Shown: in pieces, positions 44,551-56,604 of the stretch
Layout of the letters: each line of letters starts with the position of its first letter
Position numbering within the stretch: position 1 is the stretch's first letter
Position numbers and translations under genes: made by a program
Notes under the pieces: model-generated
What the model was told of the DNA's origin: nothing
Databases searched by the model: none
The model's input: only the letters and a program-made list of their open reading frames with translations
Source: Eutypella sp. D-1
Lineage: Eukaryota > Ascomycota > Sordariomycetes > Xylariales > Diatrypaceae
Direction of reading: 5' to 3'
DNA length: 64,000 nt
Assembly: GCA_023313575.1 (NCBI GenBank)
Contig: JAJTTP010000032.1
Location: forward strand, 1-64,000

Positions 44551-46540
44551 ACCTTGGAGTGTCAATGCGGACATCTTGAGCAGAGACCCTGGGGATAGCT
44601 GTATGGGTTCATTGGGGGTGATCTTTGGTTCGATGGACCGAGGCTAAAATGTTCGGATTCTACGATAGTTCTTAAAAAAAAAAGAATGATAGACTTTCCT
44701 CACTAAAAAGCCTCTTGCAAATTGGTAACGACATCATTGGAAATCCTTCTTACGCCATCTACATAACGCTGATACGGAAAGAGGGTGAGTATACAAGAGA
44801 TTCGTGCCCATCTGGGCCATCTCGAGGTTATTTGATTCGAAATGTGTGATAACCGTATATATGTGCACGTGTGCGTGAGGTTATGCTGCACATATATAAT
44901 GGCGATAATGACGCTGAAAGTAAAGTAACTACACGGATTCAACAATGACAAACCTCTGCAGCGGCGGCTTTACTATCAAGACTAGATAGATATCTATGTT
45001 ACATACATATTTCTGATTAACTATATGTAACTACTCGCCCGTATTGCTTGATTGATTGTCCGTATCAGATGAGATGAGACGTAGGGTGATGATCCCCGGT
45101 CTATATTTAGAAAGAAAAGAAAAAGAGGCGGCAGATGGTATCCGGGCAGTGCCGCTGGAGCGAGCGCTGGGCAGACAAGACAAGACAGGACAAGACAAGA
45201 CATAAAATAAAAGCTTGTGCATATCCCACCTTCCCTCCCAAAGCCTCAACGGAGCAGCTGAACGAACGCAAGTCCGTGGGTATGTAGTAGTGCGGTGTGG
45301 CTTAGCATCGGGTACCTGTCGGTTGATTGATGGGTGTGTTGATGTGTGTTGATGTTGATGTGAATTAACTAGTGTTTTAGTGTTCGTGTTGGTGTTAGCG
45401 GTTGTAATGGCCAGGGTCGGTCGGCAGTCAGGCACATTTTAGCAGGCACCAGAATTACTTAAGGTATCGATTCTAACTTCTAACTTCTAAAACTGCGCCT
45501 TGTGCCCCCCATCCCCATCTCTAGTGCTTTTATTTAGAAAGTACCTACTATGAAGTAATTTAACTGGGTCGGATGGGGTCCCTCATGGGGTCTGATTTTG
45601 GGCGCGAACTGAGCGCTGAGTGGACGTTGCCGCAATTACGTTAGTGGTTACGTCGTCTTCTACATAGTGTACTTCCCGCCCCCGATCCATTTGAATCTGT
45701 TTACGAGGGGTGGTGCAGAGGGGAGGAGGACGGGCCACAGTTTAGATGGGGTTTCACGGCTATATTTTTTTTTCTTTCAGATTTTCAATTTTCAATTTTT
45801 GGTTTTGAAGTAATGATCACTTCGTTATTCTTCACAGCTGGTTGATCAACTGTCGTTTCTTATATTCGGTACCTTAAGTAGTAGTATACTTACTGTCATT
45901 TTTAGAGAGTAGGTACCCGGACATAGGGAATCACCTGACTCCGTCTCCGAGGCTAGAGCCGGGTACCTGAGCTGCTAGATGTGCTGTCAAGAAGGCTGTT
46001 AAGGTACCTACTTACCTATGTACACCTAACCTACGCCTGGGCAACTTTAAGGTACACATATACAGAACACACATACATACAACGTCACAGGACGCGGTAC
46101 ACCTACCTGTAACCACAGCCCTGGGGAAGGACCTCTGGAGCCTTGAAGAGAAGAAATTCCAGGGTCCATCTCTCCACCTGGGCAAGCCTGGGCAACCTCT
46201 AACGGGCCAGGCCAACTCCACCTACAACTTCCCGCCTCTCTGTCTTTCTCTCTGTCTCCCACTTACATACATGATACATATCGCATTCTCGCTTTTCTAC
46301 ATCACATCCACCACCACCACCCTCGCCAGTTTCTGTTTTCAAGTTTCACGTTTCAAGTTTGTTTGTTTTCTTGCTTGCTTTCTCTCTCTCTCCCTCTCTC
46401 GTTTAATTGGGAATTTGCTGCGAGCCGGCCAGCAAAGCCAACCCACCTGCAGTTAATTTCTTCTAAATTCTTTCTAATTCACTTTACCTTCACTCTCTAC
46501 TTTACTACTAGAGACGTTACGAAAGAGTTTTTTTTTAGTG
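44551..46540. other. 2-kb spacer upstream of the rhomboid gene
   Basis: No supported gene. The last 300 bp (46240-46540) are pyrimidine-rich and fit a promoter and 5' leader for the rhomboid gene. TACCTA/GGTACC motifs occur near 45905-46025. Confidence 0.4.
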
Positions 46541-48457
46541 ATGGCTGCCAACGAATATTACAACGATGACGGCCTGGGAGGCCAGGGAGGAGGAGTAGGC
46601 GGCCGTTCAAATTCGACCCGACCCAACGCCAACGCGGCTCCCTACTACAGCGCATACGACAATGTCTATGAACCCTCATTAGCCTCAACAACTCAGCCGC
46701 CACCCTCTTATGTTTCACAACCTCCTCATACCTATCAATCAAAACATGATCAGGACCCTCGTTTGGCTTTAAACACCAACACAGCATCTCCCTTTGAGAC
46801 CGACTTCGACGACCACGTGTACCCAGCTGCTGCTAGTTCTCATCACCAGACTCCCATGGATAGTCAGAATAGCTTCGCCCAGGATACCCGGTATCACGGT
46901 GCTGCCGATGCTGGCAACGTGTCTCCCGTAGCCGGTGACGACATTCCCTTGCGCGATCAGAACAAGAATAACCGCCACGATCCGAACGGTGGTTTCGGTG
47001 TCATGGATGCGAATGATCATGTTTACGATGCTGCCGAGCAGGGAGGCCGTCGCGGCCCGTCTAGTCGTGGCATGGGCAAGCTTCGGTTTGGTGAACTCGG
47101 CATGCTGAGTGAGGGCAGGGGAATTCCCATCGTCGTCTATCTATTCACAGCTATTCAAATCGGTGTTTTCGTTGGTGAGATGATCAAGGCCGGTAAGTTT
47201 GGGGGGTTTTTTGGGGGGTTTTTTTCTTTTTCTTTTTAATACTTCCTCTTCCACTCACTCCCGCTGTTCGTCCAAACTGCTGCTAATTCCGTGCTTATAG
47301 CCAAGTTGACTGGCAGCCCCATCCAGACAAAACCCACTTTCAACCCAATGATCGGCCCCTCTCAGTACGTCCTCATTAACATGGGTGCCCGTTACCCGCC
47401 CTGCATGCACAACACCAAGGGCGTCCAGGACCAGAGCCAGGCCATCAACTGGCCCTGCCCCTGGAGCACCACCAACGATCTCCAAGACAAATCCATGCAA
47501 TGCACCCTCTCCCAAGTCTGCGGTTTCGGCGGCGTTGCCGAGCCCGATTACTCAAACGGTGCACCCGGCTTGGACCACGAGCCCTTTCCCAACCAGTGGT
47601 GGCGCTTTATCATCCCTATCTTCATGCACGCCGGTATCATCCACATCGGCTTCAACCTGCTGCTGCAGATGACTCTCGGCCGAGAGATTGAGCGCGTCAT
47701 CGGCTCCATCCGCTTCTTCCTCGTCTACATGGCCTCCGGCATTTTCGCCAATGTCTTCGGTGCCAACTACGCCGGCACCGCCGTGGCCTCCACCGGTGCC
47801 TCGGGCGCCCTATTCGGCATCATCGCCCTGACCCTGCTCGACCTCCTCTACTCCTGGAGCGAGCGCCGCAACCCCATCCGCGAGCTCGCCTTCCTCCTAA
47901 TCCAGGTCCTAGTCTGTTTCGCCCTCGGGTTACTGCCGGGCCTCGACAACTTCGCCCATATCGGCGGCTTCATCGTCGGTCTCTGTCTCGGCATCTCCGT
48001 CCTGCACTCCCCGAACGGGCTGCGTCGCAAGATCGGCGAGGACCACTTCGGCGGCCCCACGTACTCGAACATTCCCGGCGGTGGCGGCAACAGCAGCGGA
48101 ATCACCAGCGTCGCCTTCCCGGCTTTCTACCGGAACCCCGTCGGATTCTTCAAGGGCCGCAAGCCCCTCTGGTGGGCCTGGTGGGTTATCCGCGCCGCCT
48201 TCCTCATCCTCATCATCGTCGTCTTCGTCGTCCTGCTCGACGGCTTCTACAAGAACAGCGCCAACTGCAGCTGGTGCAAATACCTAAGTTGTATTGTGAG
48301 TACCATCCCCCGTGGCTGTTTCGTCTTATGTCCCCCCGTGATATTGACACTGATACTAACCGACATCACCTCAAACCAGGACGTCAACGACTGGTGCGAC
48401 AACACCGACATCAAGGTCGAGACGGTCCCCGCCTCACCAACGCAGAGTGCATCGTAA
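46541..48457 (+). CDS. Rhomboid-family intramembrane serine protease
   Basis: Exons are 46541-47192, 47301-48295 and 48380-48457 (574 aa). A disordered cytosolic N-terminus of about 190 residues includes PPSY (54-57). The first membrane span is IPIVVYLFTAIQIGVFVGEM, followed by a Cys-rich luminal loop and the rhomboid core: MHAGIIHIGFNLLLQ (conserved His and Asn), GREIERVIGSIRFFLVY, STGASGALFG with catalytic S385, and FAHIGGF with catalytic H437. A last span (AAFLILIIVVFVVLLDGF) precedes a Cys-rich tail. The N-terminal extension and six-plus-one topology resemble eukaryotic secretory-pathway rhomboids rather than mitochondrial ones. It would cleave membrane proteins within the Golgi, endosome or plasma membrane. 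The last intron (84 nt) has no stop and keeps frame if retained. Confidence 0.94.
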
Positions 48458-49852
48458 CGGTCAATTCTCTGGGCTGGGCTTCAGACTTGATTCGATCGTG
48501 CACCACCCGCGCAAATAGGGCGGGACCGGGCCTACATACACTGGCAATACCCAGGATCCGATATTGATTCATGCATTCACATATAGATGTGATAAGTGAC
48601 AGGGCTTGCATTATGCGGCGCGATGCGATAGATCGGGGGTATTCTCTGGACAACCTCTCTTCAAAGACGAAGGGGTTGGAGGAAGCGGGGGGCGGGGGTG
48701 AGAGGAAAGAAGATGAAAAATGGTCCTAAACGTTATATGATACCCTGAGGTGGTAGTGCAAGCGGAAAACGGGCATAGGGAGCGGGTTGGGGGGGAAAGG
48801 GGGTAGGGGGGCAAGGGGGCGGTATTTATTATATCGGAGTTGATTTTCTACAGTACAGTACGTCCATACGTGTACGATATGAATGAATGATCTTTATCAT
48901 CAAGGGAGAACAGGACAGCCACACCTGGAGCGAGTCAGGGGAAGATGGGGTTTGGTGGGGAGCAAGTCAGGTCTACGATATCACGAAAACATTTCTAAAA
49001 ACTCTATCTATCCTAAGTACGTCAGCAGCACGTGCGTGGGGTGGGCAACCTAAATCCACGGCCGGGATTGTGCTTCTGGGGGCTATACACGTTACTACTA
49101 CGGACGGACTTACTCGTGCGAGAGGAGGGATGGAGTGCTAAGACCCGTGCTATTCGTATGTAAGGTTGAAGGTGAACATATATAAATTACGTGGGCACGA
49201 GATATCGAGGAGTGCATCAGGGTATGGGGATATGATCATATAGACTCATTCGTTCACTCCTTATACACCTACGTGCCTACTTACCTAGATATATATCTTA
49301 CTGAAGAAGGCGCGTATGTCATCACTGCACTGCACTGCACTACCAACGACCGCGATCACGAAAATAAACCAAAGCAAACATATAATCAAACGCACCGGAA
49401 TAGGACGGGGAAGTCGTGATGTACTGTAGTAAAAGATAGGACTCCGTATATGGCATAATCTTTGATATTCACATCGCAAATGAAATGCAATGAAATCAAG
49501 CCGAGAAAAAAAAACCCCCCCAAGACGGAATCATTCATGACATGACGACATACAGGAAGAGACACAGAGGACAGCATAGCAACCCCCGTCTCGGAAACTC
49601 CCATCTACCTTCCCTATTTACCTACCTTACACCAAGGACATGATGGCCCCTGAGCCAGACAGACCAGACGCAGCAGCCGGGGTAAATCATCCATCTACCC
49701 ATCCATACATCCATCCATCCATCCATTGCCATCGTTAAAAAAAAAAAGGTAGTATGACGATACGATACGTTAAACCCTCGTTCCATTCCGTTGCACGCCT
49801 CTCGTGAGCCGCAAGCCACATCGATGAAAACGCACTTAACCCATTCACTCAC
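48458..49852. other. Convergent spacer, rhomboid / condensin
   Basis: This 1.4-kb convergent spacer has no supported gene. A (CCAT)n run lies at about 49701-49727 and G-rich stretches at 48660-48830. The 3' UTRs of both neighbours should be here. Confidence 0.4.
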
Positions 49853-52800
49853 TCATTCGTCATCACTAAGCAGTTCATCAACAAGTTCCTCGCGCTTAAT
49901 CACAACCGTACTCCCCTCCTCCCCCTCTTCCTCCACTTCCTCAATACGCTCCGGCAGAACTGCAGCAGTATTCTCAGAATCTGGAACGACGGTCTTATTA
50001 TCCTCCTCATCATCCTCCTCATCCCTAACAATCGACATAGCAGACGTGGAAGCAGACGGGGCAGCCGAGACGCTACGACTAGCACTGCGCCTCGAGGACC
50101 CGGATACCGACATTTTGTCCGCGTGCTGCTTGTTGCTGGCATTGTTGTCGAGCGCGTTGACGATCTTGCCGAGGCTGACGTGGATCTTGTAGAGCGCGTT
50201 GCGGCTCGTGGCGTCTGACACCAGGCCCTCGTCGACGGCGGTCGAGATCTCCTCGTACAGCGCCCGTAGCTTGTCCTCCGACGATGCTGGTGATATGTAT
50301 AGCTTTCCCAGGAGCGGGGCGATGGTTTTCTTTTCCTCCTCTGTTGTGGGGGGGGGGGGGGCGGGGGATAGGTTAGTCAGTTATCTAATAGAGGGTTCTT
50401 TTCCCTAAGGGGGAGGGGAAAGGGGCGGTGCCCGGTTTGTGTGGGGGGGGGGGGGGGGGCTTACTGCTGAAATTGCTGTTGAGCTTCTCGAGAATATCGG
50501 TAGCCAAGTCGAGATGGACATCGCCATTAACGTTCCGCTTCTCAGCGGGGTCCATGGAGGCGCCAGGGACGTAGCACTTGCGGGGATCAGTCCAGTCGAC
50601 GAGACAGGCGCCGATAGCGGCGAGGGTAGCCATCTCATCATTGACATCGACGTCGTCGTCGTCCTCGAGGCCCTCGCGGACATTGCGGAGGGCGTGCAGG
50701 GCGTCGAGGGCGACGCGGCGCATGAGGTCCTGGTTCTCGGCGCGCGAGAAGCAGAACACGGGCAGGAAGTAGACGAGGGCCTGGCGGACGCCCTGGTTTC
50801 CCGCCGTCGCGGGGTCGAAGTACGCCACGACGAGGGTCTTGAGCAGTTCCGCCGAGACCTCGGGGTCCGTGACCACGCGGCCGAGGAGCAGCTTCGACAC
50901 CGCGAGCGTCGCCGCCGCCTGCACCTCCGTGGTGTAGTTGTTGCGGGAGGAGGAGCTGCTCGAGGACCGTAGGGCCCGCGTGTAGACCTTGAGAAGCGTC
51001 GGGTTGGCCGACAGCAGCTGCGCGCCGTGCACGTTGAGGATGTCGGTCAGGATCTGCAGCGCCGTGATCTGCAGCGCCGCGTGGCCCTTGCTGAAGAAGT
51101 GCATGAAGAGGCTCAGGTTCTCCTCGGCGAGCGAGCGGTCGAGGAGCGCGCAGAGGCCCAGGCACACGAGGCCGCGCTCGCGCACGGGTGCCTCGTGGCT
51201 GCGCACCGCGGGAACCACGAGGTTGTTGAGCATCGAGACCAGGTGGTCGTTCTCCTGCAGACTGCCCTCCACGTGCGTGAGCATGCACTGCACGATGTGC
51301 AGGCACTTCATGTTGACCATGATCTCGCGGATGGCCTTCTCGCGGGCCTCCTCTTCGGTCAGGCCGGCGTCCTTACCGCGCTTGCCGTGGCGACCGTTGG
51401 GTGTACTGTTGCCGCTCACCTCGGAGCGTGCTGAGTGGAAGCTCTCGTCCTCGTCGGCGTCGATATCGTCGGCCTCGTCGATCAAAGTGTCGTGCACGTC
51501 GGCGACCGCCTCGAGGACGATGCTGCAGAACTCCTTCTCGCCGGCAGCGTCGGGCGCGCAGATGTCCCGCAGCGCCTCGACGGTGAGCTTCGTGATCTCG
51601 TCCGGAAGCTCGGGCTTCGACAGGCTCTGGCGCAGCAGGGCGAACATCTTACGCCGCCCGACCTCGTCCGAGTAGTCCAAGGTGAGGATGATGTGCAGCA
51701 GCTGCTCGACGATGAACTCCTGCTCTACCGTGTCCTCCTCGTCCTCCTCGTCGACGCCCTCCTGGTTGTTGACCCTCTTGATAGCCTCAATCAGGACATT
51801 GAGATACCGCTCGAGGAAGAAGGCCAGCTTCGTGACCTCGGGCAGCTTCTCCTCCACGAGAGACTCGTACTTCCGGTTGCCCTCACTGCGGCAGAAGTCG
51901 TTGAAGCTGCGGGCCATAAAGACGGACTCGGCGCTCAGAGTCTCCCAGAAGTGGTCGTCGAACTCGACGGCCTCTCGGTAGTCGGGACGGCCCTCCCAGA
52001 AGCCCTTCATGGCCTCGATGGCGACACCGTTCTCCACGCCGGAGTTGAGGACGTCGATGCGTTCGAGCAGTTCGAGCAGACCATCGAAACTGGGCGGTGC
52101 ATCCTCGCCTGGCTTCTCGCCGTCCTCGGGCTGGTGGGCACCGGCACAGTCCTCGATCCACCGCTCGCGGAAAAGCCTTCCTGCAGCCTTCCGGACATTC
52201 TCGTCTCTGTCCCTGAGACCCCAGCGTAGAAGCTTCTCTCGCATAGAGAGAGACAGGTGGCGGAAGTCGCCCAGGGCGGGCAGCAGTCTCGAATAGACGG
52301 CGCGGCGGGTTCCAGCATCCTGATCCCTGGCCCTCTCGAGTAGGAAGGGGAGGGTGTTGGGCAGAATGGGAAGGTTGACTAGCAGAGACCTCCGGACATC
52401 AGCGCTAGGATCGTTCTGCAGGACGTCGAGGAGCTTCTCGAGCAGGCCCGTCTCGACGTCGTCATCGCTGTCGTCGGAGTTGACCATGCCCTCGACCTGG
52501 TTTCCGGCGAGACGGCCGAGGCCGAGGACGGCCTGGGCGCGGACCATGGCCTCCTTGTCGTGTATCCTCTTTAGTAAGCCCATACGCAGCTTCTGGAAGA
52601 GGTCGTCGTCTATGGCGTCGAGGGAGTTGATGATGTGGGAGATCAGCTGAGTGGCCCTGTACCGGACGAACTTGTCCTTGACGATGAGAAGGGACAGGAT
52701 GGTCTCCATGACGTGAGTGGTGAGACGGGTGCTGGGGGTTTCGGGCATGGTGCTAGCATCGACGTCGTTTTCTCCCAGCAACTCGTTGTCTTTGTCGTTG

Positions 52801-53177
52801 GCGTGGCGCAGGAAAAGACCGACGAAGCGGATGACCTTGTCGCCGGCGCCCTCGCTCTTCCTGACGGGCATGACCCTCAAAACGCAGCGGGTGAACTCTT
52901 GGTTGAAATCGGCCTCGTCGAAGTCCGTGGAGGAGGACTTGTTAGGGTTGGTAGTCGTAGGCTCGTAACAGCATGTCTCGTGGATCTTTCGTAGGGTGAC
53001 GACGAGCTTCCGGTGGGTGGCGGTGGACTTCTGGGCATCGCGAAAGACGGCGGAGACCTGCTGTCGCAATTGAGTATCTGGTGCCTCATCGGGGACGTCA
53101 ACGTTGGAGGAGGAGGCGGCTGTCTTGGATGACCTGGCGGCCGAGGTGCGCGATCGCGAGGATACTTTGCTCGGCAT
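49853..53177 (-). CDS. YCG1: Condensin complex subunit 3 (CAP-G / Ycg1)
   Basis: Exons are 53177-50465 and 50340-49853 (1066 aa), joined across an intron with long C runs (gtaag...aacag) into NFSKEEKKTIAPLL. The protein is an array of HEAT repeats (for example MRAQAVLGLGRLAGNQVEG-type and RDENVRKAAGRLFRERWIED), the layout of non-SMC condensin subunit G. Conserved landmarks are an N-terminal FRDAQKSTATHRKLV helix, KDKFVRYRATQLISHIINSL and MLNNLVVPAVRSHEAPVRERG, with a Cnd3-type C-terminal part (GKLYISPASSEDKLRALYEE). Condensin compacts mitotic chromosomes; CAP-G with the kleisin Brn1 clamps DNA. The tail beyond about residue 1000 is acidic and Ser-rich. Confidence 0.95.
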
Positions 53178-53819
53178 GGCGGTCTACGGCATGTGTGAGT
53201 AGATGTTGGGTTGATATTGGTGTTGATGTTGGTGTTGGGTGTTGGCTGTGCGAGCACATAAAACAGTTGGAGCTTTATATTAATGCTCAGATACCCAGGT
53301 GGTTATCGAGGCGCAACTCAGGCAGGTGAACCGCTAAATCGGGTATTATGTACGGAGTACGGAGTACTTCATAGAGATGCACCTGCAGAGATGGTGTAAG
53401 TGGGATGTGGGGAGTCTGTGATGGTATCCACTTGAAGTAAACAATCACGTATAAAGTAAACAGAGTACATAAGCAACAACCAGCCACATTTCCAAGCCCG
53501 GTTTGTGGCTTGGCGCTTGAACACACACAGGGATGTACCGTATGTAGTACACAAGATCTGCATGTGGAGCCCCACTAGCTGCAGCAGCTCTTATCAAATT
53601 CTTATCTCATACTGGACTCCACTTTAATTTTTCCTTGACCCTTCTGCTCTCTCACTCTATCAATCTGCCTCTTCAGACTCTTTACAACTTCGTTCTCCTG
53701 CGAATATCCTGCTTATCAACAGGGCGCATCCGACGTCCCGAGTTTCAATCTCTCACAGATTATTGTTTTTGTATTTTTAATAACTGGTTCACTGCAATTA
53801 GCTGTCGAACTTGATCGCA
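53178..53819. promoter_or_regulatory. Divergent promoter, condensin / Nop4
   Basis: This 642-bp spacer lies between two divergent starts, so both promoters are here. It is pyrimidine-rich over 53590-53760, upstream of NOP4. TACGGAGTACGGAGTA repeats lie near 53349-53366. No specific factor site is recognised. Confidence 0.45.
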
Positions 53820-56114
53820 ATGGGAAGCAAGAGACGCAGAGAGCAACCTGCAGAATCGGATGCGCAGGCATCAGCAGAGGCACAGACAGAGGCAGTCACC
53901 ACTATCCAGAATACCGAAAGCCAGCATGGGAATGGGAATGAGGAACCTGTACACCCGTCCAAGAAACCCCGCGTCGAAAAGAGCAGGACGCTTTTCGTGC
54001 GATCCCTACCGCCCACCACCACCGCCGACACCTTGACCGAGTTCTTCTCCCAGCACTTCCCCGTCAAGCACGCCACCGTCATTCTCGACCCCAAGACCAA
54101 GATTTCCAGGGGGTACGGGTTCGTGACCTTCACCGACGCCGAAGATGCGAAGGATGCCAAGGAGAAGCTGCAGAAGGAGAAGATCGAGGGGCGCCCCTTG
54201 ATCCTCGACCTAGCCGAGCCACGTCATCGGCAGGGCGGCGCAGCGGCCGCCGAAGCCGTCGAGAAGAAGCAGGAGAGGCGGGATGCAATCGCCGAGGCGC
54301 GGAAGGCGCCGAAGCTGATCGTGCGGAACCTGCCGTGGAGCATCAAGACGTCCGCGCAGCTGGAGGCACTGTTCCGGAGCTATGGCAAGGTCAAATACGC
54401 CGACCTGCCCCAGAACAAGGGGAAGCTGTCCGGCTTCGGCTTCGTTACCATGCGCGGCCACAAGAACGCCGAGAGGGCCATGGAGATGGTCAACGGCAAG
54501 CTCGTCGACGGGCGCACCTTGGCTGTGGACTGGGCTGTGGACAAGAAGCAATGGGAGGAGCAGCAGACCAAGGGAGGAGGTCAAGCTGCAAACGCGGACG
54601 ATGCCTCAAGCCAAGAAGGGGATGAAGGAGAAGAGAAGGACGGAGACAAGGATGAAGAAGACGACGAAGACATGGACGACGACCTGAAAAACTTCATGAA
54701 GAACCACATGCAAAACCTCGAAGAAGAGGACAGCGACGCAGAAGACCCTGAAGAAGAAGGCGAAGACGAGGACGAGGACGAGGCGGAACTAAAGGAAGCC
54801 TCGACGACCACCGACAACCGCACGACAATCTTCATCCGCAACCTCCCATTCACAACGACGGACGAGCAACTGAAAGCTCACTTCGAGCAGTTCGGACGGG
54901 TGCGGTACGCGCGCGTGGTCGTCGACCGGGCCACGGACCGGCCAGCGGGCACGGGCTTCGTGTGTTTCGGCAGCGAGGACGACAGCAAGGCGTGTCTGCG
55001 GGGGGCGCCGCGGCCACAACCCGCACCATCAGCAGGCGCCGAAGCGCCGAAGAAACACCAGTCAATTCTACAAGACGAAGCAGCGGACCCCGAGGGCCGA
55101 TACACAATCGAAGGGCGGATCCTACAGGTCTCGCAGGCCGTAAGCCGGGACGAAGCAACGCGGCTAGCGGAGACCGGGGCAGCGGCGCGGGCGGGAAAAT
55201 CAGACCGGGACAAGCGGCGTCTATACCTATTATCCGAGGGCACGGTGCCCTCGGGGTCAGCCTTGCACAGCGTCCTTACCCCAGCCGAACTGCAAATGCG
55301 GGAGCAGAGCGCAGCGCAGCGGAAGCGGCTGATCCAGGGGAACCCGAGCCTGCACCTCTCACTAACACGACTAGCGGTGCGCAACATCCCGCGGGAAATC
55401 GGGTCGAAGGAGCTGAAGGCGCTAGCGCGGGAAGCCGTGGTCGGGTTCGCGCGGGACGCGAAGGCGGGGGTGCGGGAGGGGTTAAGCGCGGAGGAGAAAG
55501 CGCGGGGCGGGGAGGTAGACCGGGAGGCGGAGAAGCGACGGCGCGAGAAGGGGCGCGGCGTCGTGACGCAGGCGAAAGTAGTCTTCGAAAACCGGCAGGG
55601 CGGCAAAGTAGCCGAGGCCGCCGAGACGGGCGGCCGCAGCCGCGGCTACGGCTTCATCGAGTACACGTCGCACCGGTGGGCGCTGATGGGACTGCGGTGG
55701 CTTAACGGCCACGCGGTGCGCTGCGCCACCACGGGCAAGACGCAGAGGCTCATTGTTGAGTTCGCGATCGAGAACGCACAAGTCGTGCAGCGGCGGCGGG
55801 AATTGCAGGCCCGGTCGCGGGCGGGCGCGTTGAGGAAGGAGGCGCATGATGCGGGTGAGCACGAGGAGTCATTTGAAGAGGAGACGAAAGGCAAGGGCAA
55901 GGGCGGTGCGCCCAGGGGAAAGGACTTCTCGGTGTCCTCATCTAAGGACAAGCGCCAACAGCCTCAGCCTCAGCCGAAGAACGGCAAAGCGAAGGCGGCG
56001 GATGGCGACGACGAAGAGAAAAACGGCGCGAGCGCCCGGGATGCGCTACAGCAGAAGATCATCGCGCGGAAGCGGATGACGCGGAAGAAGAAGGCGCAGA
56101 CGCGGCGTTCGTGA
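53820..56114 (+). CDS. NOP4: Nucleolar RNA-binding protein with four RRMs (Nop4 / RBM28)
   Basis: Single exon, 764 aa from the ATG at 53820 (context GCAATGG). There are four RRM domains: RRM1 about 57-135 (TLFVRSLPPTT, RGYGFVTF), RRM2 about 165-245 (KLIVRNLPWS, GFGFVTM), RRM3 about 335-440 (TIFIRNLPFTT, GTGFVCF) and a degenerate RRM4 about 520-640 (LAVRNIPREIG, GYGFIEY). A long acidic stretch (about 255-330, runs of E/D) separates RRM2 and RRM3. The C-terminus is Lys/Arg-rich (KRMTRKKKAQTRRS), a nucleolar localisation type. Yeast Nop4/Nop77 is needed for 27S pre-rRNA processing and 60S subunit assembly. The order of four RRMs with an acidic linker is specific to this family. Confidence 0.94.
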   Translation: MGSKRRREQPAESDAQASAEAQTEAVTTIQNTESQHGNGNEEPVHPSKKPRVEKSRTLFVRSLPPTTTADTLTEFFSQHFPVKHATVILDPKTKISRGYGFVTFTDAEDAKDAKEKLQKEKIEGRPLILDLAEPRHRQGGAAAAEAVEKKQERRDAIAEARKAPKLIVRNLPWSIKTSAQLEALFRSYGKVKYADLPQNKGKLSGFGFVTMRGHKNAERAMEMVNGKLVDGRTLAVDWAVDKKQWEEQQTKGGGQAANADDASSQEGDEGEEKDGDKDEEDDEDMDDDLKNFMKNHMQNLEEEDSDAEDPEEEGEDEDEDEAELKEASTTTDNRTTIFIRNLPFTTTDEQLKAHFEQFGRVRYARVVVDRATDRPAGTGFVCFGSEDDSKACLRGAPRPQPAPSAGAEAPKKHQSILQDEAADPEGRYTIEGRILQVSQAVSRDEATRLAETGAAARAGKSDRDKRRLYLLSEGTVPSGSALHSVLTPAELQMREQSAAQRKRLIQGNPSLHLSLTRLAVRNIPREIGSKELKALAREAVVGFARDAKAGVREGLSAEEKARGGEVDREAEKRRREKGRGVVTQAKVVFENRQGGKVAEAAETGGRSRGYGFIEYTSHRWALMGLRWLNGHAVRCATTGKTQRLIVEFAIENAQVVQRRRELQARSRAGALRKEAHDAGEHEESFEEETKGKGKGGAPRGKDFSVSSSKDKRQQPQPQPKNGKAKAADGDDEEKNGASARDALQQKIIARKRMTRKKKAQTRRS

Positions 56115-56604
56115 TGTGCCATCTAGTCTGGTGGATGCGCGTGCGGGCGACGGGGGGGAGTGGAGGGTGGTAGGTTATACAGTATGTATGTAGGCGACGC
56201 TTGTTGGGGGTGGCATGGGAGGGAGTCGATAGATAGCTCATAATACCTACAGGAGTTGTTCATCTGATACCCACTGATGAAAAACGGTGGTCTATAAAAA
56301 ACGTGTATGAATGAATAAATGACAAAACCTAAGGTTGGCCATCGACTAACGGCAGTCTGAGTGATGCATTAACTACCTACCTACTTACATAGCATACTTA
56401 ATTTAAATACATAGGAATCAAGCAACAACCATACATACATACAATGAACGAATGGTTCGAAGCAAACCCAGAATCGAATCGTCAAAAACACAAGTACCTA
56501 CCTAGCCATTATCAATCGACAAAAATGAGTTAGTAGTATGCAGTAAGTAAGTATGTAGTGAATGACGTAAGTCCAAATCCAGGGACATCCATCCGAGCCA
56601 GTGA
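56115..56604. other. Convergent spacer downstream of NOP4
   Basis: This 490-bp convergent spacer has CATACATA- and CTACCTA-type short repeats at 56370-56440. No gene is supported. Confidence 0.4.

Noticed and set aside
50439..52994. Long plus-strand frames opposite the condensin gene
   Set aside because: Antisense shadows of the HEAT-repeat coding sequence.
54878..55862. Minus-strand frames of 100-240 codons opposite NOP4
   Set aside because: Arg/Ser/Pro-rich shadows caused by the codon bias of the real gene.
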